A DNA stretch of 64,000 bases from contig CACJRY010000001.1 in assembly GCA_902595855.1 (NCBI GenBank), positions 1-64,000 of the forward strand, given 5' to 3'. This document shows, piece by piece, positions 43,725 to 53,552 of this stretch. The position numbers and the translations under genes were made by a program. The notes below the pieces were generated by a model. That model did not search any database. It worked only from the letters and a program-made list of their open reading frames with translations, and was not told the origin of the DNA. Within the stretch, counting starts at the first letter, position 1; each line of letters begins with the position of its first letter. Origin of the DNA: an uncultured Alphaproteobacteria bacterium. Lineage in GTDB: Bacteria; Pseudomonadota; Alphaproteobacteria; HIMB59; GCA-002718135.

Positions 43725-44470
43725 TAAGGTCTCGCTTTTAGACCACCATCTACAACAATTTCAGTTCCCGTTATAAATGAACTTTGTTCACTTAATAAGA
43801 ATAATACAGTATCAGAAATGTTTTCAGGTTTCCCAACTCTTTGAAGAGGGATCACCCTTGTTAAATTTTTCTTAGCAGTAGGATTATTTTTCCATCTTTC
43901 CTGCATTGGTGTTTCTATTGGGCCAGGTAAGATACTGTTGGATCGAATATTTTTATTTGCATATTGAATTGCAATAGACTTTGATAATCTAATCATTGCA
44001 GCTTTAGAAGCTCCATAAGCTTCTTGAGGTTTATCATCTCCACTCAATGCATCAATAGATGATATATTAACTATGGAACCAAATTTATTTTTTTTCATAC
44101 TTGGTAATATTTTTTTTAAAACAAGAAACATGGATTTAAGATTAATTTCAAAAACTTTATCCCATATACTTGTCTGAATTTTTTCAATTCCTAAATCTTT
44201 GTTAAACCACAAGACTCCCGCAGCATTTATTAAGTAATCTATTCTTTTTTGTTTTTTTATAAATTTATCTATAACTTGGTTGATTGCATTTTTGTTACTT
44301 AAATCTACTTTTTCAAAATATATAAATTTATTCGCAGTAAATTTTGGCTTTTTAATATCAAGTATAAGAACCTTTATTTTTAATTTTGCAAGTTTTTTTG
44401 ATACATCTAGACCAATTCCTCCAGAACCTCCAGTTACTACAGCTACTTTACCTTTAAACGTTAATTTCAT
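43724..44470 (-). CDS. Short-chain dehydrogenase/reductase
   Basis: A 248-aa classical SDR. The coenzyme motif is VTGGSGGIG (about 12-20), LINAAGVLW matches the NNAG motif, Ser lies in NISSIDALS and the catalytic pair is YGASK; the C-terminal TGTEIVVDGGL is typical. It interconverts an alcohol and a ketone with NAD(P). It is divergent from the ALDH gene at 44529 and convergent with dctP. Substrate unknown, probably a sugar or sugar acid given the neighbours. Confidence 0.85.
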   Translation of the reverse strand: MKLTFKGKVAVVTGGSGGIGLDVSKKLAKLKIKVLILDIKKPKFTANKFIYFEKVDLSNKNAINQVIDKFIKKQKRIDYLINAAGVLWFNKDLGIEKIQTSIWDKVFEINLKSMFLVLKKILPSMKKNKFGSIVNISSIDALSGDDKPQEAYGASKAAMIRLSKSIAIQYANKNIRSNSILPGPIETPMQERWKNNPTAKKNLTRVIPLQRVGKPENISDTVLFLLSEQSSFITGTEIVVDGGLKARP

Positions 44471-44528
44471 TGCTTTAAAATATAAAAAATTAATTGATTT
44501 AATATCTTAAAATCACTAAATCGTAAAC

Positions 44529-45908
44529 ATGCTTAAAACTATATCTCCAATAGACAATTCAATTTTCGTAGAAAGACCATATGCAACCTCCACTGTAATT
44601 GAAAATACCCTTCATTTATCAGATCAAACAAAATTAAAATGGAAAAATACAAGTTTGCAAGAAAGAAAAAAACTAGTCCTTAAATTTGTAGAAGTTTTTT
44701 TATCTAACAATAAAGAAATTGAAGAAGAGTTATGCAGGCAGATGGGCAGACCTTTGTCACAATGTGCAGGTGAAATGCGTGGCTTTGAAGAAAGAGCACT
44801 ATATATGATTGATAATGCAGATAAGGCATTACAAAAAGTTGTTTCAAAGAATGACAGTGAGTTTGATAATTTTATTAAAAAAGATCCACTAGGAACAATA
44901 TTTGTAATAGCACCATGGAATTATCCTTATAATACTTCTGTAAATTCAATAGTGCCAAGTTTGCTTGCTGGAAACTGTGTAATATTAAAACATTCTTCTC
45001 AAACACCTCTTTGCGCAGAACAGCTCCTAAAAGCATCAGAAAAAGCTGGTTTGCCTAAAAATGTTTTTCAAATATTACACTTAGACCATTCTTCTACTTC
45101 AAAAGTTATTGCTGATAGCCGTATTGATCACGTTTTATTTACAGGCTCTGTTTCAGGAGGAATAGAAGTTAAAAAAGCAATTGGAACAAGATTTATTGGA
45201 GCAGGTTTAGAATTAGGTGGAAAAGATCCTGCATATGTTAGGAGTGATTGTAATTTTGATCATGCAGTTGAAAATTTAGTCGATGGCTCTTATTATAATT
45301 CTGGTCAATCTTGCTGTGGCATTGAGAGAATATATGTGGATGAAAAAATTTTCGATAATTTTGTTGATGCGTTTAAAGCACAAACTGAAAAATATATCTT
45401 AAACAATCCGATGGATAATTCTACTAACCTTGGACCTGTTGTCAAATTGAGTGCTGCTAATAATATACGTAATCAAGTATCAAAAGCTCTAAACAATGGA
45501 GCTAAAAATATAATTGATGTATCTAAATTTAAAATTGATAATTCTGAAAATTGCTATGTATCTCCATCAGCACTTATAAATGTTGACCATAGTATGGAAT
45601 TTATGATGGAAGAAACTTTTGGTCCAACAGTGGGGATAATGAAAGTCAAAAATGAGGATGAAGCTGAGAGATTAATGAATGATAGTCCTTATGGTTTAAC
45701 TGCCAGCATTTGGACTTCAGATAAAGATTTTGCTTCTCATTTTGGAAACAGAATTCATACAGGTACCTTTTTTATGAATAGATGTGATTACCTAGATCCA
45801 GGACTAGCCTGGACAGGAGTCAAAGATACTGGCATGGGTGTTACATTATCTGTTTTAGGATTTGATCATCTAACTAGGGCAAAAAGTTATCATTTAAGGA
45901 GAGTATAA
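44529..45908 (+). CDS. Aldehyde dehydrogenase
   Basis: A 459-aa ALDH, slightly short at the N-terminus. APWNYPYNTSVNS (about 127-139) is the substrate-channel motif, ELGGKDPAYV carries the Glu, and SGQSCCGIERIYV carries the catalytic Cys (followed by a second Cys). It starts a plus-strand run with an iron-type alcohol dehydrogenase 6 bases downstream, an alcohol-aldehyde-acid pair known from marine alphaproteobacteria. Substrate range cannot be predicted. Confidence 0.83.
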   Translation: MLKTISPIDNSIFVERPYATSTVIENTLHLSDQTKLKWKNTSLQERKKLVLKFVEVFLSNNKEIEEELCRQMGRPLSQCAGEMRGFEERALYMIDNADKALQKVVSKNDSEFDNFIKKDPLGTIFVIAPWNYPYNTSVNSIVPSLLAGNCVILKHSSQTPLCAEQLLKASEKAGLPKNVFQILHLDHSSTSKVIADSRIDHVLFTGSVSGGIEVKKAIGTRFIGAGLELGGKDPAYVRSDCNFDHAVENLVDGSYYNSGQSCCGIERIYVDEKIFDNFVDAFKAQTEKYILNNPMDNSTNLGPVVKLSAANNIRNQVSKALNNGAKNIIDVSKFKIDNSENCYVSPSALINVDHSMEFMMEETFGPTVGIMKVKNEDEAERLMNDSPYGLTASIWTSDKDFASHFGNRIHTGTFFMNRCDYLDPGLAWTGVKDTGMGVTLSVLGFDHLTRAKSYHLRRV

Positions 45909-45913
45909 TAGAG

Positions 45914-47062
45914 ATGATGTCAATGAACTGGAATTATCCAACGAGTATTTGGTTTGGGGAAAAAAGAATTAATGAAATTCAAAAAGCTTGTGATAGCCTA
46001 AATATAAAAAATCCGTTAATCGTAACAGATCCTGGCATCTTAAAAACAAATATAATTCAAAAAATAAATGAATCATTAACTCAGAAAGCTGATATCTTTA
46101 GTGATGTTCAATCAAACCCTACCGGAAGTAATGTTGAAAAGGGCGTCTTAAATTTTAATGCCAATTCTCATGATGGTGTAATTGCTGTCGGTGGAGGCTC
46201 AGGTATGGACGTTGGCAAAGGAATAGCTTTTATGGCTGGACAAACTAGACCATTATGGGATTTTGAAGATATCGGTGATTATTGGACGAGAGCAAATAGC
46301 GATGTAATTAAACCAATAATAGCTGTTCCAACTACAGCAGGTACTGGTTCTGAAACAGGAAGAGCTGGAGTTTATACAAATGAAATAACGAAGGAAAAAA
46401 AAATAATTTTTCATCCTAAAATGCTTCCTTCATTAGTTATACTAGATCCTGAATTGACTGAACCTTTACCTAAAAATCTTACTGCCTTTACAGGAATGGA
46501 TGCTTTAGCTCATTGCATTGAAGCTTATAGCTCCAATTTCTTCCATCCTCTATCTCAAGGAATCGCTCTTGAGGGTATGAGTATTGTAAAAAATTTTTTA
46601 ATTAGAGCTTATGAAGATGGAACAGATATGGAGGCAAGGGGGAATATGTTAGCAGCATCTTCAATGGGATCAATTGCTTTTCAAAAAGGTCTAGGAGCCA
46701 TTCATTCATTAAGTCATCCAGTTGGTGCAATTTATAATACTCATCATGGATTAACTAATGCAGTTTTCATGCCTTATGTTTTGAAAAGAAATAAAAATGT
46801 TATTGAAGAAAAAATGATTTCTTTATCTAGATATTTAAATTTAGCAGATTATTCCTTTGATGGAATTATGAGTTGGATTCTAGAATTAAGAGAAAAATTA
46901 TCAATACCTCATACGCTAAAAGATCTGATTAATGATGATTCAAATTTTAAGAAAATGAGCGTAATGGCAAAAGAAGATCCATCTACAGGAGGCAACCCTG
47001 TGGAATTAGAAGTATCAGATTTTGAAGAGTTATATCAAAATTCTTTTTACGGAAAATTATAA
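45914..47062 (+). CDS. Iron-containing alcohol dehydrogenase
   Basis: A 382-aa group III (iron-dependent) alcohol dehydrogenase. NAD-binding GGGSGMDVGK (about 93-102), TTAGTGSETGR and the metal ligands Asp and His in GMDALAHCIEAY, then His residues in GAIHSLSHPVGAIYNTHHG, are all present. Related enzymes in SAR11-type bacteria oxidise methanol and other small alcohols; that activity is possible but not shown here. It lies 6 bases after the aldehyde dehydrogenase gene, so the pair likely converts an alcohol to a carboxylate. Confidence 0.86.
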   Translation: MMSMNWNYPTSIWFGEKRINEIQKACDSLNIKNPLIVTDPGILKTNIIQKINESLTQKADIFSDVQSNPTGSNVEKGVLNFNANSHDGVIAVGGGSGMDVGKGIAFMAGQTRPLWDFEDIGDYWTRANSDVIKPIIAVPTTAGTGSETGRAGVYTNEITKEKKIIFHPKMLPSLVILDPELTEPLPKNLTAFTGMDALAHCIEAYSSNFFHPLSQGIALEGMSIVKNFLIRAYEDGTDMEARGNMLAASSMGSIAFQKGLGAIHSLSHPVGAIYNTHHGLTNAVFMPYVLKRNKNVIEEKMISLSRYLNLADYSFDGIMSWILELREKLSIPHTLKDLINDDSNFKKMSVMAKEDPSTGGNPVELEVSDFEELYQNSFYGKL

Positions 47063-47072
47063 AAATTTAATT

Positions 47073-48122
47073 ATGATCAATAAAAGAAAAATAGGTAAAT
47101 TAGATCTTGAAGTGACTGAAATTGGACTGGGGACTGCTCCACTGGGTGGATGGCCTATTGAGGTCAACGAAGAAGAAGCACTAGAAACTCTTGAAACAGC
47201 ATGGAACCAAGGTATTAGATATTTCGATACTGCACCGCTTTATGGTTCGGGGATGGCAGAACTACGCGTTGGTAAATATTTACAAAGTAAAAATAGAGAT
47301 GATTTTATAGTTTCAACGAAAGTGGGAAGATTAATAATAGATACAGAGGAATCTAAGGCTGCACAAAAATTTCTTGGTTCACCTAAAAATAAAGACTCAC
47401 AATTTGATTTTTCTTATAATGGTATAATGAAGTCATTTGAGGATAGTTTAGAGCGCTTAAAATTAGATAGAGTTGATATTCTTCATTTACATGATCCCGA
47501 TAATCATCCTGATCATTTTGAAGAAGCAAAAAGAGGAGCAATTAAAGCAATGATAAAGCTTAAGGAAGAGGGGATGGTTAGTGCTTTAGGGTGTGGTTTA
47601 AATCAAAATGAAATGTTGGTTGATTTTGCTAAAATGGGTTGTTTTGATTGTTTCTTATTAGCAGGAAGATATACTTTGCTTGATCAAACTAGTTTAGATG
47701 AGTTAATACCAATATGCGAAAATAATAATATTTCATTAATTTTAGGAGGTGTTTTTAATAGTGGAATTTTAATTAACCCTTCTCCAGAGTCATATTTTGA
47801 TTATACAAAACTTGACTCAAATTGGTTCAAAAACCTTGAAGAAAGTTTAGTGCGAAAGCCTAAATCATATGAAAGTGCAGATTATTGGTTGAATAAAGCA
47901 AATAAAATTAAATCTGTATGTAATAATTTTGATACAAGTTTAAAAAAAGCTGCAATCCAATTTCCATATTTTAACAATATAGTTTCATCTTGTGTGCTTG
48001 GAATGAGCAATCCGCAACAAGTTAATGAAAATATAATTGACTATAATAATAAATTATCAGATGAGTTTTGGAAATTTTTATATGATAATGAACTTATTGA
48101 TAAAAGATCTAAAATAAAATAA
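47073..48122 (+). CDS. Aldo/keto reductase, D-threo-aldose 1-dehydrogenase (L-fucose dehydrogenase) type
   Basis: A 349-aa AKR. The track start (47022) lies in the upstream gene; the ATG at 47073 gives MINKRKIGKLDLEVTEIGLG, the proper N-terminus. The catalytic tetrad is visible: Asp and Tyr in DTAPLYGSG, Lys in STKVGR, His in LHLHDPD. The overall pattern, including GRYTLLDQ, is of the fucose/galactose 1-dehydrogenase branch, which oxidises aldoses to lactones. The gene ends 1 base before the convergent UxaA-family gene. Confidence 0.8.
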   Translation: MINKRKIGKLDLEVTEIGLGTAPLGGWPIEVNEEEALETLETAWNQGIRYFDTAPLYGSGMAELRVGKYLQSKNRDDFIVSTKVGRLIIDTEESKAAQKFLGSPKNKDSQFDFSYNGIMKSFEDSLERLKLDRVDILHLHDPDNHPDHFEEAKRGAIKAMIKLKEEGMVSALGCGLNQNEMLVDFAKMGCFDCFLLAGRYTLLDQTSLDELIPICENNNISLILGGVFNSGILINPSPESYFDYTKLDSNWFKNLEESLVRKPKSYESADYWLNKANKIKSVCNNFDTSLKKAAIQFPYFNNIVSSCVLGMSNPQQVNENIIDYNNKLSDEFWKFLYDNELIDKRSKIK

Positions 48123-48123
48123 T

Positions 48124-49620
48124 TCACATTGTAGCGCCAATAACCCATGGGTTAAATTCGTCATCTCCATATTCATTAATTTCACTCTTTGTTTGTTTTC
48201 CAGATGCCACTTCAATTAATTCCTCAAAGATTTGAGTTCCTATTTCTTCAATGGAGTTAACACCATCCATAATAGTGCCTGCATTAATATCCATATCTTC
48301 TTTTAAATTATTATACATATTTGTGTTAGTCGCAATTTTTAAACTTGGTGTAGGTTTAAAACCAAAGCAAGATCCTCTTCCAGTTGTAAAGCAGATTAAA
48401 TTTGAACCAGCTGCAACTTGTCCTGTTACGGAAACAGGATCATAACCTGGAGAATCCATGAAATGAAAACCACTTTTGGATAATTTTTCTGCATAATCAA
48501 GAACGCCAACCATTAGAGAATTTCCACCTTTTGCTACTGCACCAAGTGATTTTTCTAATATTGTTGTTAGACCACCCTTTTTATTTCCTGGTGAAGGATT
48601 GTTATCTAGACTTCCATCATTAACTTGCGTGTAATGCTTCCACCATTTAATTTGATCATTAAGCTTTTTAATATGTGTCTCTTCAAAAGCTCTTTCAATT
48701 AAAAGATGCTCCGCTCCATAAATTTCTGGAGTTTCTGATAGTATCGTACTTCCACCGTATTCAACTAACAAATCTGCAGCCACACCAAGTGCAGGATTCG
48801 CAGTGATTCCTGAGTATGAGTCAGAACCTCCGCATTGTAATGCTAATGTTAATTTTGATAAGGGTGACTCTGATCTTTCTAATTTATTTATATTAGGTAA
48901 TTCTTCTACAACTCTATTAAAAACTTTATTTATTATCTGATTAGTTCCACCTTCATCTTGTATGTTTAGATATTGTACATTATCTTTATTATTTTCTTTA
49001 TATAATGAAATTTGAGCACATTCACAGCCAAGACCAATTACAAATACTTTACCAAAATTTTGATGTGACTTAAATCCCTCAATTGTTCTATTAAAAACCT
49101 CCATACCTTTTCCTGATGTATTCATACCACAACCCGAGGAGTGCTTTAGACAAACTGCGCCATCAATATTTGTAAAATTTTTATCACTTAAATATTTATT
49201 TATTTTATCAGCTATTTTTTTAACAACTGTTGCTGAACAATTTACTGTACTAATTAAACCAATATAATTTCTAGTACCAACAGTTCCATTATCTCTTTTA
49301 TAGCCATAAAAAAATTTATCTTTTTTGTTATTTTGATTTAAATGTTTTTTGGTAAATTTATAATTACGATCAAATTCATGAAACATTAAGTTATGAGAAT
49401 GAACGTGTGACCCTTTCATTATTTCTTCAAAAGCTATTCCAATGATTTGACCATACTTATAAATCAAATCACCTTTTTTAATATCTACAAGGCTAATTTT
49501 ATGACCAAATGGAATATCTGTTTGAGCCTTTAAACTTGAATTGATTTCTGAACCAGATGGAATATTCATCGGTGCTACAGCTATATTATCTTTAGCATTT
49601 AATTTGATTATATTAAACAT
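48124..49620 (-). CDS. UxaA/GarD family sugar-acid dehydratase
   Basis: A 498-aa dehydratase of the altronate/galactarate family. An N-terminal SAF domain (about 10-85, KISLVDIKKGDLIYKYG) is fused to the catalytic part with RDNGTVGTRNYIG, HSSGCGMN, GLGCECAQ, CGGSDSYSGITANPA and a C-terminal GRGSCFGFKPTPSLKIATN. These enzymes remove water from aldonic or aldaric acids to give 2-keto-3-deoxy acids, using iron. Altronate is the classic substrate of the two-domain form; the neighbouring fucose-dehydrogenase-like gene makes another aldonate possible. Divergent from an SDR gene. Confidence 0.83.
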   Translation of the reverse strand: MFNIIKLNAKDNIAVAPMNIPSGSEINSSLKAQTDIPFGHKISLVDIKKGDLIYKYGQIIGIAFEEIMKGSHVHSHNLMFHEFDRNYKFTKKHLNQNNKKDKFFYGYKRDNGTVGTRNYIGLISTVNCSATVVKKIADKINKYLSDKNFTNIDGAVCLKHSSGCGMNTSGKGMEVFNRTIEGFKSHQNFGKVFVIGLGCECAQISLYKENNKDNVQYLNIQDEGGTNQIINKVFNRVVEELPNINKLERSESPLSKLTLALQCGGSDSYSGITANPALGVAADLLVEYGGSTILSETPEIYGAEHLLIERAFEETHIKKLNDQIKWWKHYTQVNDGSLDNNPSPGNKKGGLTTILEKSLGAVAKGGNSLMVGVLDYAEKLSKSGFHFMDSPGYDPVSVTGQVAAGSNLICFTTGRGSCFGFKPTPSLKIATNTNMYNNLKEDMDINAGTIMDGVNSIEEIGTQIFEELIEVASGKQTKSEINEYGDDEFNPWVIGATM

Positions 49621-49667
49621 TATGTTAATTAGTAAACTAATCTTTATTGAAAAACAATTTAGAATTT

Positions 49668-50438
49668 ATGAATGAAGTTGCAATTTACCCATCTTTAAAA
49701 AACAAAGTAGTATTAATTACTGGTGGCGCTCAAGGAATAGGTAAGAGTATTGTTGAGCAATTTATTAAACAAGAATCTCTAGTTGCTTTTTTAGATATAG
49801 ATGTAAAAGCTGGAGAGGATTTAGTTACAAAAATTAAATTAGAATATAATAAAACACCTTTATTTGTTAAATGTGATCTAAAAGATATAGATGATCTAAA
49901 AAATTCAATTTCTATTGTTAAAGAAAAATTAGGAAGCATCTCAATTTTAGTTAATAATGCTGCTAATGATGAAAGGCATGATATTGACACTGTAACCCCA
50001 GAATTTTGGGATGATAGGATGAATGTAAATTTGAGGCACTATTTTTTTGCTGTTCAAACAGTCTACAAAGATATGAAGGAGTTAGGGTGGGGTAATATAG
50101 TTAATATAGGAAGTTTTTCATGGATGATTGCCCAAGGTGGAATGCCTGGTTATACAACGGCAAAATCAGCTGTAATGGGACTTACAAGAACACTTGCAAG
50201 AGATCTTGGTGTGTACAATATTCGTGTAAATTGTATTGTTCCAGGATGGATCATTACTGAAAGACAGAAAAAATTATGGTTAACTAAAGAAATTGAAAAA
50301 AATCAACTTGAGCGTCAGTGTATTAAAAGGATGCTTGTTCCAGAAGATATTTCAAAGGCTGTTTTATTTTTTGCTTCTGATCAAAGTTCAGGATGTACCG
50401 CTCAAAATTATGTTATTGATGGAGGAATAGTAAATTAA
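49668..50438 (+). CDS. Short-chain dehydrogenase/reductase
   Basis: A 256-aa SDR. The track starts at a TTG (49647); the ATG at 49668, starting MNEVAIYPSLKNK, puts the TGGAQGIG motif at the normal distance. NNAANDERHD is a variant NNAG motif; NIGSFSWMI gives the Ser and YTTAK the Tyr-Lys pair. Its last base overlaps the ATG of the next gene (TAATG), so it is coupled to the Gfo/Idh/MocA protein. A sugar alcohol, inositol or aldonate dehydrogenase is likely. Confidence 0.83.
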   Translation: MNEVAIYPSLKNKVVLITGGAQGIGKSIVEQFIKQESLVAFLDIDVKAGEDLVTKIKLEYNKTPLFVKCDLKDIDDLKNSISIVKEKLGSISILVNNAANDERHDIDTVTPEFWDDRMNVNLRHYFFAVQTVYKDMKELGWGNIVNIGSFSWMIAQGGMPGYTTAKSAVMGLTRTLARDLGVYNIRVNCIVPGWIITERQKKLWLTKEIEKNQLERQCIKRMLVPEDISKAVLFFASDQSSGCTAQNYVIDGGIVN

Positions 50439-51637
50439 TGAAAAAAAAAAATAAAATTGCTTTTGGAAAACTTAATTTACTACGAAACGATCAATTAAAT
50501 AATCATAATAAAATCAAGATTGGATTTGTTGGCGGTGGTCCAAACTCATTTATTGGTTATACTCATAGATTAGCTGCAAGATTTGATAATAGGTTTGATT
50601 TTGTTGCAGGAGTTTTTTCTAAAGATACAAAAAAATCTATAGAATTTGGCATGTCTCTCGGTTTAGAACCAGCTCGTTGTTATAATAGTTATAAAATAAT
50701 GGCAATAAAGGAGTCAGAGAGATCTGATGGTATTCAAGCAGTAGGAATTATGACACCATCTGGAGATCATTATAAAATAGCTAGAGAATTTATAAAAAAC
50801 AAAGTTCATATTATTTGTGATAAACCATTAACTTCAAAAGTTGAAGATGCGGTGGCTTTAGAAAATCTTGTTAAAAAAACAAATATTGTTTTTGCGCTTA
50901 CTCATAATTATTCTGGTTATCCTATGTTAAGGGAAGCAAAGAAACTAGTTGAAAAAAATAAAATTGGAAAAATAAAAGTAATTAATGTTGAGTATCCTCA
51001 AGGATATACAGTTGCTGTTAAGAAAAAAGATGAAAAAAATACATTAAAATGGAGACTAGATAAAAATATGTGTGGACCATCAATGATTTTAGCTGAAATT
51101 GGAACCCACGCTTATCACCTTATGAGATATGTTACAGGACTTGAAGTTAAAGAAGTTTCAGCAGAGGTTAACTCTTTGTCTGATGAAATCAGTGTAGATG
51201 ATAATGCTTTTATAATTTTAAGAATGAATAATAAAGCAAGAGGATCTATATGGGTATCTTCTGCAGCTACAGGAGGGGAAAACGGCCTAAAGATTAGAGT
51301 TTATGGTACAAAAGGTGCGGTTGAATGGTTACAAGATGATCCTAATATTTTAAAATTTACAGAATTAAATTCTGCAACAAAAATCATTACTCGTGCGAGT
51401 AATTGTGTTTCAGATTTATCAATAAAATCATCAAGAGTTGCAGCTGGTCACCCTGAAGGCTTTTTTGAAGCATTTGCTAATATTTATACAGAGTTTGCTG
51501 ATGCAATTCAAAACATTAAAAAAAGAAAAAAATTAAATTTAGTTCATCCAACTGTTAATGATGGAGTAATGGGAATTAAATTTATTTTTGCAGCAAAAGA
51601 ATCTTCTAATTTAAATTCTAAATGGATAAAAATTTAA
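50438..51637 (+). CDS. Gfo/Idh/MocA family oxidoreductase
   Basis: A 399-aa NAD(P)-dependent oxidoreductase. The N-terminal Rossmann motif is GFVGGGPNSFIGYTHR (about 28-43), preceded by an unusual 27-residue basic leader (KKKNKIAFGKLNLL). The EKP motif reads CDKPLTSKVEDA and the catalytic His side is EIGTHAYHLM. Family members oxidise inositols, glucose-type sugars or aminosugars. It shares a transcript with the upstream SDR and precedes an IolG-like gene by 44 bases. Confidence 0.83.
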   Translation: MKKKNKIAFGKLNLLRNDQLNNHNKIKIGFVGGGPNSFIGYTHRLAARFDNRFDFVAGVFSKDTKKSIEFGMSLGLEPARCYNSYKIMAIKESERSDGIQAVGIMTPSGDHYKIAREFIKNKVHIICDKPLTSKVEDAVALENLVKKTNIVFALTHNYSGYPMLREAKKLVEKNKIGKIKVINVEYPQGYTVAVKKKDEKNTLKWRLDKNMCGPSMILAEIGTHAYHLMRYVTGLEVKEVSAEVNSLSDEISVDDNAFIILRMNNKARGSIWVSSAATGGENGLKIRVYGTKGAVEWLQDDPNILKFTELNSATKIITRASNCVSDLSIKSSRVAAGHPEGFFEAFANIYTEFADAIQNIKKRKKLNLVHPTVNDGVMGIKFIFAAKESSNLNSKWIKI

Positions 51638-51681
51638 TTTTAAATCTTGATTTTAAATTATTGATCTGATCTAATTTTGTA

Positions 51682-52686
51682 ATGATTAATTTTACTTTAT
51701 TAGGTGCTGGAAGAATAGGTAAAATGCATGCAAAAATTATTTCTGGTCATCCTGAAGCAAACTTAGTTAATGTTTATGATGTAAATACAGAATTTGCATC
51801 ACAGGTTGCAAATGATAATGATGCTAATATTGCAAAATCTCCAATAGATGCAATTAACGATGAAAATGTAGATGCTGTTTTAATTGCTTCAGCAACTCCA
51901 ACGCATATTGAATATTTAGTAATGTCTACAGATGCAAATAAACCTGTTTTGTGTGAAAAACCGATAGATTTAGATATAGATAAAGTAAATGAGTGTAGAA
52001 ATAAAATTGCAGGTTCATCAAATTTAATACAAATAGGCTTCAATAGAAGATTTGATAAGAGTCATGCAAGCCTTCAGCAAGCATATGTTAATGGTGAAAT
52101 TGGTGATTTAGAAAAAATTATTATCACTAGTCGAGATCCATCTCCTCCTGATTTAGATTATTTAAATGCTGCAGGTGGTTTTTTTCGAGATACTACAATT
52201 CATGATTTTGATCTTTCAAGATTTATTTTAGGAGATGATCCAATAATTGAAATATCTGCATTTGGAGATAATTTGTTTGATGAAAATGTCAAAATTGCAA
52301 ATGATTTCGATACTGCAATGTTTATACTTAAGTCTAAAGCGGGCGTATTAATAAATATTAATAATTCACGCAGAGCTGTTTATGGATATGATCAACGTGT
52401 TGAAATATTTGGGAGTAAAGGAATGATGATTTCTGGTAATCAAACCCCAACTTCAATTAGAAAATACACAGATAGTCATACTTCTAGCAAAGAACCAATT
52501 TATAATTTTTTTATAGAAAGATATGAGCAAGCTTATAAAGATCAATTAAATGAATTTATTCTTTCTATAAAATCTAATAGTAAATCTAAAGTTACTTTTG
52601 AAGATGGAAGAAATGCACTTATTTTAGCAAATGCTGCTTATGAATCCCATAATAATAAAAAAGTTGTATCTATTGATTTTAAATAA
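51682..52686 (+). CDS. iolG: Inositol 2-dehydrogenase-like oxidoreductase
   Basis: A 334-aa Gfo/Idh/MocA protein best matching inositol 2-dehydrogenase. GAGRIGKMHAKII (8-20) binds NAD, LCEKPIDLDI is the EKP motif, and FRDTTIHDFDLSRF carries the Asp/His pair of IolG, with FNRRFDKSH before it. It would oxidise myo-inositol or a related cyclitol to the inosose. No other iol genes (iolE, iolD, iolB, iolC) are in the window, so the pathway is either elsewhere or the substrate is different. Confidence 0.75.
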   Translation: MINFTLLGAGRIGKMHAKIISGHPEANLVNVYDVNTEFASQVANDNDANIAKSPIDAINDENVDAVLIASATPTHIEYLVMSTDANKPVLCEKPIDLDIDKVNECRNKIAGSSNLIQIGFNRRFDKSHASLQQAYVNGEIGDLEKIIITSRDPSPPDLDYLNAAGGFFRDTTIHDFDLSRFILGDDPIIEISAFGDNLFDENVKIANDFDTAMFILKSKAGVLININNSRRAVYGYDQRVEIFGSKGMMISGNQTPTSIRKYTDSHTSSKEPIYNFFIERYEQAYKDQLNEFILSIKSNSKSKVTFEDGRNALILANAAYESHNNKKVVSIDFK

Positions 52687-52700
52687 AATAAAGACTCTAC

Positions 52701-53552
52701 ATGAATAATTATATAACAGATCAATCCAAGCAATTTGAAGGAAAGGTTATAATTGTAACTGGGAGTACTCAGGGTAGTGGGGCTGAAACTGCTAAACTTT
52801 TTGCTGCAAGAGGAGCTAAGGCAATAACTATTTGTGGAAGACAAGACAATAAAGGTATTAAAATAAAAAAAGAAATTGAAGAATTAGGAACGAGCTGTCT
52901 ATATGTAAAAGCAGATTTATCAAAGGTTGAAGATTGTAAAAAAGTTGTTGAACTCACTGATAAAGAGTTCGGCACAGTGCATTCATTAGTTAATATTGCA
53001 GGATATACTGAAAGAGGAACTATATTGAGTGCAACTCTCGAAAATTATGAAAAAGCTTTTAATGTAAATGCTAGAGCACCTTTCATACTTATGCAAGAAG
53101 TAGCCAGGATCATGATAAGAGACAAAAATAAAGGAACTATAGCAAATCTTTTATCAATGGCTATGTATAGCGGAATGCCATTTTTGACAGCTTATAGTGG
53201 ATCAAAAGCAGCTTTAGCAATTATGACAAAAAATATAGCTAATTCTCTAGCTGGTCATCAAATAAGAGTTAATGCTCTAAATATCGGTTGGACTGATACG
53301 CCTGCAGAGCATGATATTCAAAAAAGAGTTCATAAAAAAGAAGATGATTGGCTTACAATGGAGGAGAGTAAAGTTCCTTTTAAAAGGCTTACAAAAACTA
53401 TTGATGTTGCAAAGGGTCTTGCTTTTATGTGTTCTGATGAATCAGGATTAATGACTGGTAGTGTTATAGACTTTGATCAAACTGTTAATGGCTGGCATTC
53501 TTATTCAGCTTATGAGACAAAAATCCTAGATGATAGTTTATTAGGTGAATAA
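52701..53552 (+). CDS. Short-chain dehydrogenase/reductase
   Basis: A 283-aa SDR. TGSTQGSGAETAKLF (about 20-34) is the cofactor motif with Ser in place of the usual second Ile-Gly pattern, VNIAGYTE replaces NNAG, and the catalytic pair is YSGSK. It is 14 bases after iolG on the same strand and ends one base before the convergent TMAO permease gene. Substrate unknown; it probably works with the preceding dehydrogenases on a cyclitol or sugar. Confidence 0.83.
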   Translation: MNNYITDQSKQFEGKVIIVTGSTQGSGAETAKLFAARGAKAITICGRQDNKGIKIKKEIEELGTSCLYVKADLSKVEDCKKVVELTDKEFGTVHSLVNIAGYTERGTILSATLENYEKAFNVNARAPFILMQEVARIMIRDKNKGTIANLLSMAMYSGMPFLTAYSGSKAALAIMTKNIANSLAGHQIRVNALNIGWTDTPAEHDIQKRVHKKEDDWLTMEESKVPFKRLTKTIDVAKGLAFMCSDESGLMTGSVIDFDQTVNGWHSYSAYETKILDDSLLGE

